Source of the DNA: Cyanobacteriota bacterium
Lineage (GTDB): Bacteria; Cyanobacteriota; Cyanobacteriia; PCC-6307; Cyanobiaceae
DNA length: 64,000 nt
Reading direction: 5' to 3'
NCBI GenBank assembly: GCA_026389335.1
Contig: JAPLIB010000150.1
Location: 1 to 64,000, forward strand
A program made the position numbers and the translations under genes. Positions 47,958 through 56,846 of this stretch are shown here, piece after piece (the first letter of the stretch is position 1; each line of letters starts with the position of its first letter). Under the pieces are notes generated by a model. It made no database searches, was not told the origin of the DNA, and saw only the letters and a list, made by a program, of their open reading frames with translations.

Positions 47958-49328
47958 ATGGATGACAGCTTCGATCTGATCGTGATCGGCGCCGGCTCAG
48001 GTGGGCTTGCCGCCGCCAAGCGAGCGGCTTCCTATGGCGCCAAGGTGGCGATTCTGGAGGGTGACCGGGTGGGTGGCACCTGTGTGATTCGCGGCTGCGT
48101 GCCCAAGAAGTTGTTGGTGTATGGATCGGCCTACGGCCATCACTTGGCCGATGCGGCCAGCTATGGCTGGATTCTGGAGGGAGTCGCGACTCCCTTTCGC
48201 TGTGACACCGCGCTGTTGCTGGCCCATGTGCGTGCCGAGGTGGATCGCCTCAACCGGCTCCATATCGGCGGGTTGCAGAAGTCCGGCGTGCAGCTGATCA
48301 GCGGTTGGGGGCGCTTTGAGGATCCCCACCATCTGCTCGTCACAGACAGCAGCGGTGACAGCCGGCGCCTGCGTGGCGAGCGCATCCTGATCGCCGTGGG
48401 CGGCCGCCCCCAGCGCCCGCCCATCCCTGGCGCGGAGCTGGGATGGGTCAGCGACGATCTGTTCGAGCTGAAGCGATTCCCCGACAGCGTGGTGGTGGTG
48501 GGAGCCGGCTACATCGCCTGCGAATTCGCGGGAATCCTGCGGGGTCTGGGGGTGGCCGTGACCCAGCTGGTGCGGGGCGACCATCTGTTGCGGGGCTTCG
48601 ATCGGGAAGCCTCCGCCGTGGTGCTCGAGGGCATGGTGGCTGAAGGCATCGATGTTCGCTTCGGCCAGAGACCGACGGCGATTGAAGGCGAGCCTGGCAA
48701 CCTGAGCGTGAAGACCGATTCCGGCGCCGTGTTGGCGTGCGGCGGGGTGTTATTGGCCACCGGTCGTCGTCCGTTTCTTGAGGGTCTGAACCTGGAGGCG
48801 GCCGGCGTTGAGCATGGGAGCGGGCGCATTCCCGTGGATGCTGACCAGCGCACCAACGTGGCCCATCTCCACGCGGTGGGCGATGTGACCGACCGTATCA
48901 ACCTCACCCCGGTGGCGGTGGATGAGGGCAGGGCTTTCGCCGACAGCGTCTACGGCAATCGCCCCCGGCAGGTGGACTACAGCTTGGTGGCCAGTGCCGT
49001 GTTCACCCAGCCGGAGCTGGCCTCGGTGGGACTGGGGGAAGAGGAAGCCCTGGAGCGTTATGGCAGCGAGGGCGTGACGGTGCATCGTGCCCGCTTCCGA
49101 TCGATGGCCCAGGCCCTGCCGCAGCGCGGCGGCAAGGTACTGCTCAAGCTGGTGGTGGAAACCGGCAGTGGCAGGCTTCTGGGGGTGCACATGGTGGGCG
49201 ATCACAGTGCTGAGATCATTCAGATGGCGGCGATCGCCCTGGGTATGGGGGCGACCAAGGCCGACTTCGACCGCACCATGGCCCTCCATCCCTCGGTGGC
49301 GGAGGAGTTTGTGACCATGCCGAACTGA
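47958..49328 (+). CDS. gor: Glutathione-disulfide reductase
   Basis: 456 residues from ATG 47958. FAD motif IGAGSGGLAAAKRAASYG, redox-active disulfide in GGTCVIRGCVPKKL, NAD(P)-binding VVVGAGYIACEFAGIL, FAD-contacting HAVGDVTDRINLTPVAV, and the dimerisation domain with the active-site base in ALHPSVAEEFVTM. The last motif and CVIRGC pattern fit glutathione reductase rather than lipoamide dehydrogenase. It keeps glutathione reduced in the cytoplasm. Confidence 0.93.
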   Translation: MDDSFDLIVIGAGSGGLAAAKRAASYGAKVAILEGDRVGGTCVIRGCVPKKLLVYGSAYGHHLADAASYGWILEGVATPFRCDTALLLAHVRAEVDRLNRLHIGGLQKSGVQLISGWGRFEDPHHLLVTDSSGDSRRLRGERILIAVGGRPQRPPIPGAELGWVSDDLFELKRFPDSVVVVGAGYIACEFAGILRGLGVAVTQLVRGDHLLRGFDREASAVVLEGMVAEGIDVRFGQRPTAIEGEPGNLSVKTDSGAVLACGGVLLATGRRPFLEGLNLEAAGVEHGSGRIPVDADQRTNVAHLHAVGDVTDRINLTPVAVDEGRAFADSVYGNRPRQVDYSLVASAVFTQPELASVGLGEEEALERYGSEGVTVHRARFRSMAQALPQRGGKVLLKLVVETGSGRLLGVHMVGDHSAEIIQMAAIALGMGATKADFDRTMALHPSVAEEFVTMPN

Positions 49329-49388
49329 GGTTAACTTCGGCTTTCAGCCTGCGCCAACGCTGTTGTTCAACGAATGGTGATCAGCCTT

Positions 49389-49670
49389 TCAGAGTTCGTC
49401 TTCCACTTCCGGCTGGATGCTGCAGTCGGCCAGGGGATAGCTGACACAGAGCAGGGCAAATCCAGCGCCAATCTGATCGTCGTCGAGGAAGCTCTGATCC
49501 GATTGATCCACACTGCCGGCCAGGATCTTGCCGGCACAGGTGCTGCAGGCTCCGGCTCGGCAGGAATAGGGCAGATCGATACCCTGTTCCTCGGCGGCGT
49601 CGAGGATGTAGGTGTCATCGGCGCAGGCGAAGCTGACGCCGTCTTTAAGTGTGATCGTGTAGCTGGCCAT
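49389..49670 (-). CDS. Plant-type 2Fe-2S ferredoxin
   Basis: 93 residues from ATG 49670. Cluster ligands: C-x4-C-x2-C in [15 protein letters not shown] and the fourth Cys in FALLCVSYP. The protein is acidic, as expected for an electron carrier reduced by photosystem I. Family members serve FNR, nitrite reductase and others. It is divergent from nothing close and follows cysK on the same strand. Confidence 0.95.
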   Translation of the reverse strand: MASYTITLKDGVSFACADDTYILDAAEEQGIDLPYSCRAGACSTCAGKILAGSVDQSDQSFLDDDQIGAGFALLCVSYPLADCSIQPEVEDEL

Positions 49671-49837
49671 GGAGGATCCTGACTTTCCAACCCCATCCCA
49701 AAGGAGCAGGATCCACAAATTTGTATCCCCCAGCACTGGGTCTTTGGCTCCGGACAGGAGGGTGACCCCCATGTCGCTCCCGCTACCGCACTGATCTTCG
49801 CTGAATCGGATCCCTGCCTCCAGCTGCCGAATGGCGC

Positions 49838-50818
49838 TCACACGGCCGCAAGGCCGCGCTCATTGAATACCCCTTCGAATAGCACCGAGCTCAGATAGCG
49901 CTCGCCGGAATCCGGCAGCACCACCACGATCGTCCGGCCCCGATAGGCCTCCTCGCGGGCGAGCCGCACGGCCACCGCCGTGGCGGCACCGCAGGAGATG
50001 CCCGCCAGGATTCCCTCCTCTTTCATCAACCGCCGCGCCATCGAGACGGCCTCCTCATCGCTGGCACTCTCCACCCGATCGAGCAGGGAGAGATCGAGGT
50101 TCTGTGGCACGAAGCCGGCACCGATGCCCTGGATTTTGTGGGGACCGGGCTTGAGTGCCTCGCCGCTGAGCGTCTGGCGGATCACTGGACTGTTGGTCGG
50201 TTCCACCGCCACCGCCACCAGGGGCTTGCCCAGGGTGGTTTTGATGTAGCGGCTGACGCCGGTGATCGTGCCGCCGGTGCCCACGCCGGATACCAGCACA
50301 TCCACCTGTCCTTCGGTGTCCTGCCAGATCTCCGGACCGGTGGTGTCGTGATGGATGGCCGGATTGGCTGGATTCATGAACTGCTGCAGCAGCACATAGC
50401 GCTCGGGATCGGTGTCGGCCAGCTCCCGGGCGGCGGCGATGGCACCGCTCATGCCCAGCCGGCCCTCAGTGAGCACCAGATGGGCGCCATAGGCGGTGAG
50501 CAGCTTGCGCCGCTCCAGGCTCATCGTTTCAGGCATTGTGAGCGTGACCGGAATGCCGCGGGCCGCCGCCACGAAGGCCAGGGCAATGCCGGTGTTACCG
50601 CTGGTGGGTTCGATCAGTTCCTTGCCGGGGCCGAGCAGCCCGTCTTTCTCGGCTTGCCAGATCATCGCCGCACCGATGCGGCACTTCACGGAGTACGCCG
50701 GATTGCGCCCTTCGATCTTGGCCAGCACCCGCGCCCCACAGCCTTCGGTCACCCGGTTGAGTTGCACCAACGGTGTGCGGCCGATGCTGAGGCTGTTGTC
50801 GGGATAGATCGAGCTCAT
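49838..50818 (-). CDS. cysK: Cysteine synthase (O-acetylserine sulfhydrylase)
   Basis: 326 residues from ATG 50818. The PLP Lys lies in [16 protein letters not shown], the substrate loop is [12 protein letters not shown], the phosphate-binding loop [14 protein letters not shown], and [13 protein letters not shown] with [10 protein letters not shown] close the fold. Most family members have SVKDR; here it is SVKCR, as in CysK-type enzymes. It makes cysteine from O-acetylserine and sulfide. Confidence 0.94.
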   Translation of the reverse strand: MSSIYPDNSLSIGRTPLVQLNRVTEGCGARVLAKIEGRNPAYSVKCRIGAAMIWQAEKDGLLGPGKELIEPTSGNTGIALAFVAAARGIPVTLTMPETMSLERRKLLTAYGAHLVLTEGRLGMSGAIAAARELADTDPERYVLLQQFMNPANPAIHHDTTGPEIWQDTEGQVDVLVSGVGTGGTITGVSRYIKTTLGKPLVAVAVEPTNSPVIRQTLSGEALKPGPHKIQGIGAGFVPQNLDLSLLDRVESASDEEAVSMARRLMKEEGILAGISCGAATAVAVRLAREEAYRGRTIVVVLPDSGERYLSSVLFEGVFNERGLAAV

Positions 50819-50994
50819 CGGGGCACGGGGGGATGCAGGTGGGAGCAATCCTGCCGGCACCCTAGTCAGCGACAGCAGAAATGCCAGGCACTTCAGGCTA
50901 TTAAGCGCTCCAGTCTGTCAAGCGCTCGGAACACAGGCTCTGGACGATCCGAACCCATACCATTCTTGGCAGTTAGGTCCAGACGAGATCGTCT

Positions 50995-51507
50995 TTGTAT
51001 ACCGCCTCCCCAGGACTGATCCCCGCGCTGAGCGGGCCGATCGGCGTGCTGCTGGTGCTGGTGTCGATCGCTGTGGTAACGGTGGCTTTCGACCGCTGCC
51101 GCTGGTGGATTCAGTGGTGGCGTCGGCGCCAGAGTCGCCGGCAGCAGTGGCGGCGCCAGCTGGAGGCTGGCCCCACCCAGGCCCGTCATCAGCTGGAGGA
51201 CTGGGATCGGGAGATTCGCTTTGGTGAGCCGCTGCTGCGGGCCGCCAGCCTCATCGCCCCGCTGCTGGGCTTGATCGGCACCGTGATCGGTCTGATGCAG
51301 GTGCTCTCGAGCCTTGGACCCCAGCTGGTCCTGCCCGCCGGAGCCAGTCTTCAGGGCTATGGCCAGGTGCTGCTGAGCACGGCCCTGGGATTGATCGTCA
51401 GCCTGGTGGCCACCACCACCCTGTCCCTGAACCAGGGTCTGTGCCAGTGGCAGATCGGCGAGTTGGAGCGCCAACTGCGGCGCCCATGGGAGTTGGTCCA
51501 GCCATGA
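50995..51507 (+). CDS. ExbB/TolQ/MotA-family protein
   Basis: 170 residues, apparent start TTG 50995. Three membrane helices: PIGVLLVLVSIAVVTVAFDR, AASLIAPLLGLIGTVIGLMQ and GQVLLSTALGLIVSLVATTT, with a basic cytoplasmic loop (WRRRQSRRQQWRRQLE). The pattern is that of ExbB. The Glu conserved at the start of the third helix (E176 in E. coli ExbB) is Gln here (GYGQVLLSTALG), while the Thr of the second helix remains. It is the first of four ATGA-linked genes and should be the pentameric motor part of a TonB-like complex. Confidence 0.8.
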   Translation: MYTASPGLIPALSGPIGVLLVLVSIAVVTVAFDRCRWWIQWWRRRQSRRQQWRRQLEAGPTQARHQLEDWDREIRFGEPLLRAASLIAPLLGLIGTVIGLMQVLSSLGPQLVLPAGASLQGYGQVLLSTALGLIVSLVATTTLSLNQGLCQWQIGELERQLRRPWELVQP

Positions 51508-51860
51508 GTCTGGCCCTGCAATGCCTGGTGGGACTCACCCTGCTGGTCTGCGGGGCCGTGGCTGCCCTGCCGGAGCTTGCCCGCGACCGGATCCCCCGCT
51601 CGCGGGCCCTGCAAAGCAGCCACGGGGGGGCCTCGCTGTGGCTGGTTCAGGCCCCAGCCCAGCGCTGGTATCTGGCCGGCCAGCCGATCGAAACCGGCCG
51701 ACTCGCCGCCCTGCTGCGCCACCAGGGTGGCAGGGCGGCCGTGCACTATCTGCCTTCGGCGGCCCTGCCGATCGGCGAGATCTCCAGCTCGCTGCGCTGG
51801 TTGCGCTCGCTCGGATCGGGCCCGGTGCTGCTGGAACTGCCGCCGTCAGCAGGGCCATGA
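51504..51860 (+). CDS. ExbD-like protein, first copy
   Basis: 118 residues from ATG 51504, overlapping the ExbB-like stop. One membrane helix (LALQCLVGLTLLVCGAVAAL) and a small periplasmic domain of the ExbD pattern: LWLVQAPAQRWYLAGQPIET, LLRHQGGRAAVHYLPSAALP, GEISSSLRWLRSLGSGPVLL. The membrane Asp essential in ExbD and TolR is absent. Similarity to ExbD is structural and weak; position between ExbB- and ExbD-like genes supports it. Confidence 0.6.
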   Translation: MSLALQCLVGLTLLVCGAVAALPELARDRIPRSRALQSSHGGASLWLVQAPAQRWYLAGQPIETGRLAALLRHQGGRAAVHYLPSAALPIGEISSSLRWLRSLGSGPVLLELPPSAGP

Positions 51861-52246
51861 CCCCCCGGCGCCTTCCCATCAACGCCAGCGGTGCTGAAGC
51901 GGTTGTGGGCCTGTCCGGTGCCATTGAGGGCTTCGCCGTGGGCTTGATGGCCACCGGGCTGGCCCTGCTGACCCTGGCGCTCACCGTGGTTCCCCAGCGC
52001 CTGATGCAGCGCCCCGCCGGTGCCGGGGTGATTCTGTTGCGGCTGGATTCCCGCGGCCAGCTGCGGCTTTGGAACCATGCCGTAGCGCCGCAGGACCTGG
52101 GCGCGGTGTTGAAGCGGCTGGCCCGGCAGCGCAGCGATCTGCGGCTGCGGCTGGTGAGCGATCCCCAGGTGCCCTGGGGGCAGGTGCAGCAGCTGGTGGC
52201 ACGGCTGGAAACCGGTCCGTTGCCCCTGGAGCTGCAACTGCCATGA
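51857..52246 (+). CDS. ExbD-like protein, second copy
   Basis: 129 residues from ATG 51857, overlapping the previous stop. A membrane helix (FAVGLMATGLALLTLALTVV) leads to a periplasmic domain close to ExbD: VILLRLDSRGQLRLWNHAVA, LGAVLKRLARQRSDLRLRLV, SDPQVPWGQVQQLVARLETG. Again no Asp stands in the membrane helix. Together with the previous gene it suggests a heteromeric ExbD pair. Confidence 0.7.
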   Translation: MTPRRLPINASGAEAVVGLSGAIEGFAVGLMATGLALLTLALTVVPQRLMQRPAGAGVILLRLDSRGQLRLWNHAVAPQDLGAVLKRLARQRSDLRLRLVSDPQVPWGQVQQLVARLETGPLPLELQLP

Positions 52247-53109
52247 AACGCTTCCGGCGCCTGGCGGCGACATGGCCCGGGCCGCTGCAACAGCGGCTGG
52301 CGGCTTCCACGCCACTGCTGTTCGCCTTGCTGGCTGCGGTGCTGCTCCATCTGCTGGTGCTCTCCTACCGCCAGCTGCGCGCCGAGCGGCCGCTCCAACC
52401 GCGTCCGCCGCAGCTGGCCGATGACAGCCCCGAACTGCTGCGGTTCAGTCGCCGCCAATCATTGGAGGAGTCGCTGCTGACCGTGCCGCTGCCGCCGCTG
52501 AGCAGCCTGCCGCCCGAGCCTGCTGTGCGATTCCTGCCGCCATCCTCCGGCCTTGCTTGGGCGGCTCAGAGTCCGGAAGAGCGCCGGCCTGGGGCTGGCC
52601 AACCGCGGATTCCAGGGCTTTCGGCCGCTGGGAGGGCCGTCCCGGTGCCGCGCCGGGGCCGGCGCCCGCTGCCACCGGGGACCATGGCGTCCACCCCAGC
52701 CGCGGCAACCATCAGCGCGAGTGCCACCTCTGGGCCCGATGCCGCCCTGGCCGCCCTGGAGCTGCTGCGCAGCCGGAGTTGGCCTGATGGCGAGGAGCCT
52801 CCGGCAGGGGGCGATTCCGCTGAGAGCGACATTCAGTTGTGGCGACCCGGGGCTGAAGCCGCTGAGCCCTATCGCCGGATCTGGGGGCGGGCCGCAATGG
52901 TGCCAGGCTTCCCGGGCCGGGCCAGCGGCCTGCCGGCCGATGTGGTTCTGCGCCGACTCCCCCTGGCGGCCCTGAGCCGGGGCCAGGGGTTTGCTCTGCG
53001 CCGTCAGGGAGTGCTTCTGGATGACCGGCTGCTGTTGCTCTGGCCCGATGACACTGTTCTCTGGCTGCTGCAGGCCCCTCTACAAGCGAATGGGCCGAGG
53101 CCCCGTTGA
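52243..53109 (+). CDS. TonB-like single-helix envelope protein
   Basis: 288 residues from ATG 52243, overlapping the ExbD-like stop. One membrane helix (PLLFALLAAVLLHLLVLSYR) carries a His in the position and spacing seen in TonB anchors. A Pro/Arg-rich middle (VPVPRRGRRPLPPG) could span the periplasm; the C-terminal 55 residues (VVLRRLPLAALSRGQGFALR, VLLDDRLLLLWPDDTVLW) form a small domain that does not show the TonB C-terminal motif. TonB-like is inferred mainly from operon position and layout. Confidence 0.6.
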   Translation: MKRFRRLAATWPGPLQQRLAASTPLLFALLAAVLLHLLVLSYRQLRAERPLQPRPPQLADDSPELLRFSRRQSLEESLLTVPLPPLSSLPPEPAVRFLPPSSGLAWAAQSPEERRPGAGQPRIPGLSAAGRAVPVPRRGRRPLPPGTMASTPAAATISASATSGPDAALAALELLRSRSWPDGEEPPAGGDSAESDIQLWRPGAEAAEPYRRIWGRAAMVPGFPGRASGLPADVVLRRLPLAALSRGQGFALRRQGVLLDDRLLLLWPDDTVLWLLQAPLQANGPRPR

Positions 53110-53418
53110 GTTTCCGCACCCAACGCTGGCGGGCGCCTGCCATCTACAGGGCCCATTTGTCTCTGGCGCATGTGCCTGTCGTTGGTTCAGGCCCTGGCGC
53201 CGCCGGATCTGGGAGTCCGGGGCCGCCGGGAACCAGGTTCAGCCAGCTGGGATGAAGTCAAAGACCAGGAGATCCGCCTCATTGTTGAAGGTATGCATGT
53301 TCCTGGCGGCCAGGCCATGGATCAGTTCCTCCACCCAGGGCAATTGGATCGTGCGTTCTTCTTAAGCGTCGGCGGCTGTGAGCATTTCGGGGACGGTTCC
53401 CCGGGTTTACTCGACTGA
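53110..53418. other. Gap with a short orphan frame
   Basis: About 310 bp after the TonB-like gene. On the minus strand 53239-53364 reads QLPWVEELIHGLAARNMHTF and NNEADLLVFDFIPAG without a good start and with a TAA directly before it. It looks like a gene remnant. The opposite frame 53170-53418 is its shadow or equally doubtful. Confidence 0.35.
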
Positions 53419-54771
53419 TCAGGGCCTGGAGTCGGGCCTCAGTTCCCTTGCTTGCCCAGGGTCGAGTAGCCCTCGGAACAGCCGCTCCATGGCCTGCGCC
53501 AGCGTGGGTTGATCCAGCAGGCCGTAACTCAGCCGCAGGGTTGCCTGGCCCGCCTGCGCCGCCAGCCCGAAACTCTCGCCGGGCAGGGTCGCCACGCCAT
53601 GGTCGAGCACCAGGCGCTCCATCAGGGCTTCACCAGAACGCGACGACTTCACCGCCAGCAGTCCATAAAAGGCCCCGTCCGGAGGCGCCAGCAGAGAGGC
53701 GGCCAGACCCTGGGCCTGGGCTGCCTGGAGGGCTGCCAGCAGTTGGCGTCGCCGTTGGCGTAGGGCCGTGAGCTGGTCCGCCAACCAGGGAGCCCCAGAG
53801 CTGAGGGCGGCGATGGCGGCTTGCTGCACCAGCCTGGGGGGACAGATCAGAATCGTGTCCTGCACCTTGGCCAGGGCGGCCATCAAGGAGCTGGGCACGG
53901 CGGCATAGCCGAGGCGCCAGCCGGCCATGCCATGGGACTTGGAGAGGGAGTGCAGGGTGATCGTGTGGGCCCCGGCTCCGGCAGCGGCTCCTGGGCTCCA
54001 GTGCGGCACATCACCATGCACAAACACGGCATAGGCCTCATCGCTGATGTGAAAGAGGCCGTGCCGGGCGCAGAGGGCATTGATTTCGGCCAGCACGGCG
54101 GCCGGAATCACCACGCCACTGGGATTGTTGGGCGAGATCGTCACGATCGCCCGGGTGCGGGGGGTGATGGCGGCCGCCAACAGAGCTGGATCGGGGATCA
54201 GCCCGGCGCTGGGGGTGATGGGTCTGCCCCCGGCCAGCTGAACCGCCATCACATGGTTGAAGTAGTAGGGCGCAGGCAGGATCACCTCATCGCCCGGATC
54301 ACAGATCACCTGGGCCAGGGCGTTGAAGGCCATGTTGCTGCCGGCTGTCACCAGCAGGGAACTGTCTTGGAGATCCAGGCCCCAGCGCCCCCCCAGTTCG
54401 GTCTCGATTGCGGCGATCAGGGCTGGATCGCCCGCCATGGGGCCATAACGATCAAGGTCGGCGGCCTGTTGCGTATGGACAGCCGCCGACTCCAGCGCCC
54501 GCAGGAGCGCCTGCCGCACCTCCGGTGGTGGTCCCCAGCCGACCATGCCCTGGGCCAGGGACAGGCAGCCCGGTCGGCGCGCCATCAGGCGGCCGACCAG
54601 AGGAATCACGGGGCTGAGCACGGTGCCGAGCCGGGCGGCGGCCTGCGGTTGGCGGCTCTGAGCCGCGACGGGCTGGGGCTGCATGGGCTGCTTCTGTGTT
54701 GACGCTGGGAAACCAGTCTGGGGATCGCTGATTGGTGGCTGGGGGGTTGGGGCCATGGGGCTCTCCAGCAA
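53419..54771 (-). CDS. Class I/II aminotransferase
   Basis: 450 residues, start 54771 (or ATG 54756); the first 40 residues are a Gln/Pro-rich extension. PLP-dependent fold type I: VTAGSNMAFNALAQVICDPG, ITLHSLSKSHGMAGWRLGYA with the PLP Lys in SLSKS, NNPSGVVIP, and a C-terminal Arg segment ATLRLSYG. Family members transaminate aspartate, aromatic or branched substrates; the exact one is not evident. It ends the phoR-side group on the minus strand. Confidence 0.85.
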   Translation of the reverse strand: MLESPMAPTPQPPISDPQTGFPASTQKQPMQPQPVAAQSRQPQAAARLGTVLSPVIPLVGRLMARRPGCLSLAQGMVGWGPPPEVRQALLRALESAAVHTQQAADLDRYGPMAGDPALIAAIETELGGRWGLDLQDSSLLVTAGSNMAFNALAQVICDPGDEVILPAPYYFNHVMAVQLAGGRPITPSAGLIPDPALLAAAITPRTRAIVTISPNNPSGVVIPAAVLAEINALCARHGLFHISDEAYAVFVHGDVPHWSPGAAAGAGAHTITLHSLSKSHGMAGWRLGYAAVPSSLMAALAKVQDTILICPPRLVQQAAIAALSSGAPWLADQLTALRQRRRQLLAALQAAQAQGLAASLLAPPDGAFYGLLAVKSSRSGEALMERLVLDHGVATLPGESFGLAAQAGQATLRLSYGLLDQPTLAQAMERLFRGLLDPGQARELRPDSRP

Positions 54772-54789
54772 ACGGGCGGATCGGTCCCC

Positions 54790-56106
54790 TCAGCCTCCCA
54801 CCGGTAGCAGCAGTTCCAGCCGAGCCCCCCCGTCTGGATGGTTGCCGGCCTGGACGCGACCGCCGTGGGTGAGGGCGATCTGCTGGACGATCGCCAGGCC
54901 CAGACCACTGCCGCCCCGGCGACTGCGCACCCGGGAGGGGTCGCCGCGGTAGAAGCGCTCGAACAGGCGTTCCTGGTCTTCCTCGCTGAGTCCGGGCCCT
55001 TCGTCCCGCACCGTCAGCAGACACCACTGGTCCGTGGACTGCACCCGCACCCACACGCAGCCCCCGTCCGGGCTGTAGCGCAGGGCGTTGTCGATCAGGT
55101 TGAGCAAGGCCCGATGCAGCAGCGACCGATCCCCCTGAATCTGAATCTCACCGCCACCACCACCACCACTGCCACCACCGCCGTCGCCACCGGAGTCTGG
55201 GTGGCTGTCGTGTGGGCGATTCAGCGGTTCCGTGCCGGGGGCACTGGGGTTGGCGTTGTCATCGGCAGTGGCGTTGTCATGGGCCTGGACGACGGTCTTG
55301 TCGCTGGTGTTGGTTGCCGTGGGGGCCTCGCTATTGCCGCTGCTCTGGCTCAAGCCCTGGCTCCGGCCGACCACCTTCAGCTCGAGCCGGATGTGGCGTT
55401 CCTCCGCCAGGGGCCGCAGCCCAACCCACACCTGCTGCACCAGCTGCGGCATGTCGACCTCGGAGCGCCTCAGGCCATCCCGGGGCAGCGTGTTTTCCAG
55501 GCGCGACAGTTGCAGCAGGTCGCCCACCAGCTCCTGCAGCCGCAGCAGTTCTCGCTGCAAGCGTTCCACCAGCACCGCATTGCCGCTGTTCACCTGGGCA
55601 GCCAGGCTGTCACCCACCAGCAGCAGGGCTGTCAGGGGGGTCTTGAGTTCGTGGGCCACATCGCTCACCCAGCGCTCCTGCTGTTCGAGCTGGGCTTCCA
55701 GGGAGCGGCGGCTCTGCAGCACCAGGGCCACCCAGCCGCCTTCGCCGGGCAGGGCGAAGAGCACCAGCTCCTGGCCTGAGCGCTGCCATTCCAGGCGCTG
55801 GGTGCGTTGGCGCAGGCGGGCATCACGAATCAATTCAGTCAGTTCCGGTGCCGGGCACACCCGCGTCAACGGCGGCGTGTGCATCAACGCCGCCCCCAGC
55901 ACATCCAGCAGTCGTTCAGCCCGGTGATTGATCAGAATCACCTGGTCGGCCGGATCAACGATCAGCCAGCCGCTGGGACTGGAGTTGAGCCAGCGGATCA
56001 GCTGGGTGCGCTCCAGCCGGTTGAAGGGCCTACGGCCCGGACCCCGTGGCCGCGGCAACAGCAGCCCGATGCCGAGTCCCAGCAGCGCTGCCAGAAGGAA
56101 ACCCAC
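54790..56106 (-). CDS. phoR: Phosphate sensor histidine kinase PhoR (SphS)
   Basis: 438 residues. One N-terminal helix (GFLLAALLGLGIGLLLP), a PAS-like domain (WLIVDPADQVILINHRAERL), then the kinase core: H-box WVSDVAHELKTPLTALLLVG, N-box LLNLIDNALRYSPDGG, G-boxes VRDEGPGLS and GSGLGLAIVQQIA. About 90 residues rich in Asn, Asp, Ser and Gly are inserted in the ATPase domain ahead of the N-box, which is unusual. It follows phoB without a gap; the ptrA-like gene precedes both. Confidence 0.88.
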   Translation of the reverse strand: MGFLLAALLGLGIGLLLPRPRGPGRRPFNRLERTQLIRWLNSSPSGWLIVDPADQVILINHRAERLLDVLGAALMHTPPLTRVCPAPELTELIRDARLRQRTQRLEWQRSGQELVLFALPGEGGWVALVLQSRRSLEAQLEQQERWVSDVAHELKTPLTALLLVGDSLAAQVNSGNAVLVERLQRELLRLQELVGDLLQLSRLENTLPRDGLRRSEVDMPQLVQQVWVGLRPLAEERHIRLELKVVGRSQGLSQSSGNSEAPTATNTSDKTVVQAHDNATADDNANPSAPGTEPLNRPHDSHPDSGGDGGGGSGGGGGGEIQIQGDRSLLHRALLNLIDNALRYSPDGGCVWVRVQSTDQWCLLTVRDEGPGLSEEDQERLFERFYRGDPSRVRSRRGGSGLGLAIVQQIALTHGGRVQAGNHPDGGARLELLLPVGG

Positions 56107-56802
56107 TCAGCCAAACCGGTAGCCGAAGCCCCGCACGGTGATCAGATGGACCGGGGCCGAGGGACTGGCTTCGAGTTTTTCGCGCAGCCAGCGGATGTGG
56201 ACATCGACGGTTTTGCTGTCGCCGAAATAGTCCATACCCCAAACCTGCTCCAGCAATTTGTCGCGGCTCCAGACCCTGCGGGGATGCTGCATGAACAGCT
56301 CCAGCAGCCTGTACTCCTTGGGGGAAAGATTCACCTCCAGTCCATCGCGGGTGACGCGACATTCGTCCGGGTAGAGCCGCAGGTTGGCATGTTCCAGCAG
56401 CAAGGGAGCCGCCTCGGTTGCCGGTTGGCTGCGGCGCAGCAGGGCCCGGCAGCGGGCCACCAGTTCGCGCATGCCGAAGGGCTTGATCAAGTAGTCATCC
56501 GCACCCACCTCCAGGCCCACCACCCGATCGGTCTCGCTGTCGCGGGCACTCACCATCAGGATGGGCGTGCGATTGCCGGCACTACGCAACTGGCGGCAGA
56601 GATCCAACCCGCCGAGTCCCGGCAGCATCAGGTCAAGCACCACCAATGCAAAGCCGCCCTCGGCGTTGGCCCGCGTGAGGGTGTCGAGGGCATCGCGGCC
56701 ATTGCCGCAGGCAGTCACCGCAAAGCCTTCCAGGGCCAGGGCATCACGAATGGTCTCGCGGATCGTTTCATCGTCTTCAACGACCAGCAGGGAAGGTTGC
56801 AT
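56107..56802 (-). CDS. phoB: Phosphate response regulator PhoB (SphR)
   Basis: 231 residues from ATG 56802. Receiver: LLVVEDDETIRETIRDALAL, phospho-Asp in FALVVLDLMLPGLGGLDLCR, Lys in DDYLIKPFGMREL. The DNA-binding half has LSPKEYRLLELFMQHPRRVW, KTVDVHIRWLREKLEA and TVRGFGYRFG. Sequence and neighbours fit PhoB/SphR, the activator that binds Pho boxes on phosphate shortage. Its stop abuts the phoR start. Confidence 0.9.
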   Translation of the reverse strand: MQPSLLVVEDDETIRETIRDALALEGFAVTACGNGRDALDTLTRANAEGGFALVVLDLMLPGLGGLDLCRQLRSAGNRTPILMVSARDSETDRVVGLEVGADDYLIKPFGMRELVARCRALLRRSQPATEAAPLLLEHANLRLYPDECRVTRDGLEVNLSPKEYRLLELFMQHPRRVWSRDKLLEQVWGMDYFGDSKTVDVHIRWLREKLEASPSAPVHLITVRGFGYRFG

Positions 56803-56846
56803 CCCACCATTGTGGGTCGGCAGGTGGTCGGTCCAGAAGAGGGTGA

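Noticed and set aside
53821-54702. 293-codon plus-strand frame opposite the aminotransferase
   Set aside because: Shadow; no domain and no ribosome site.
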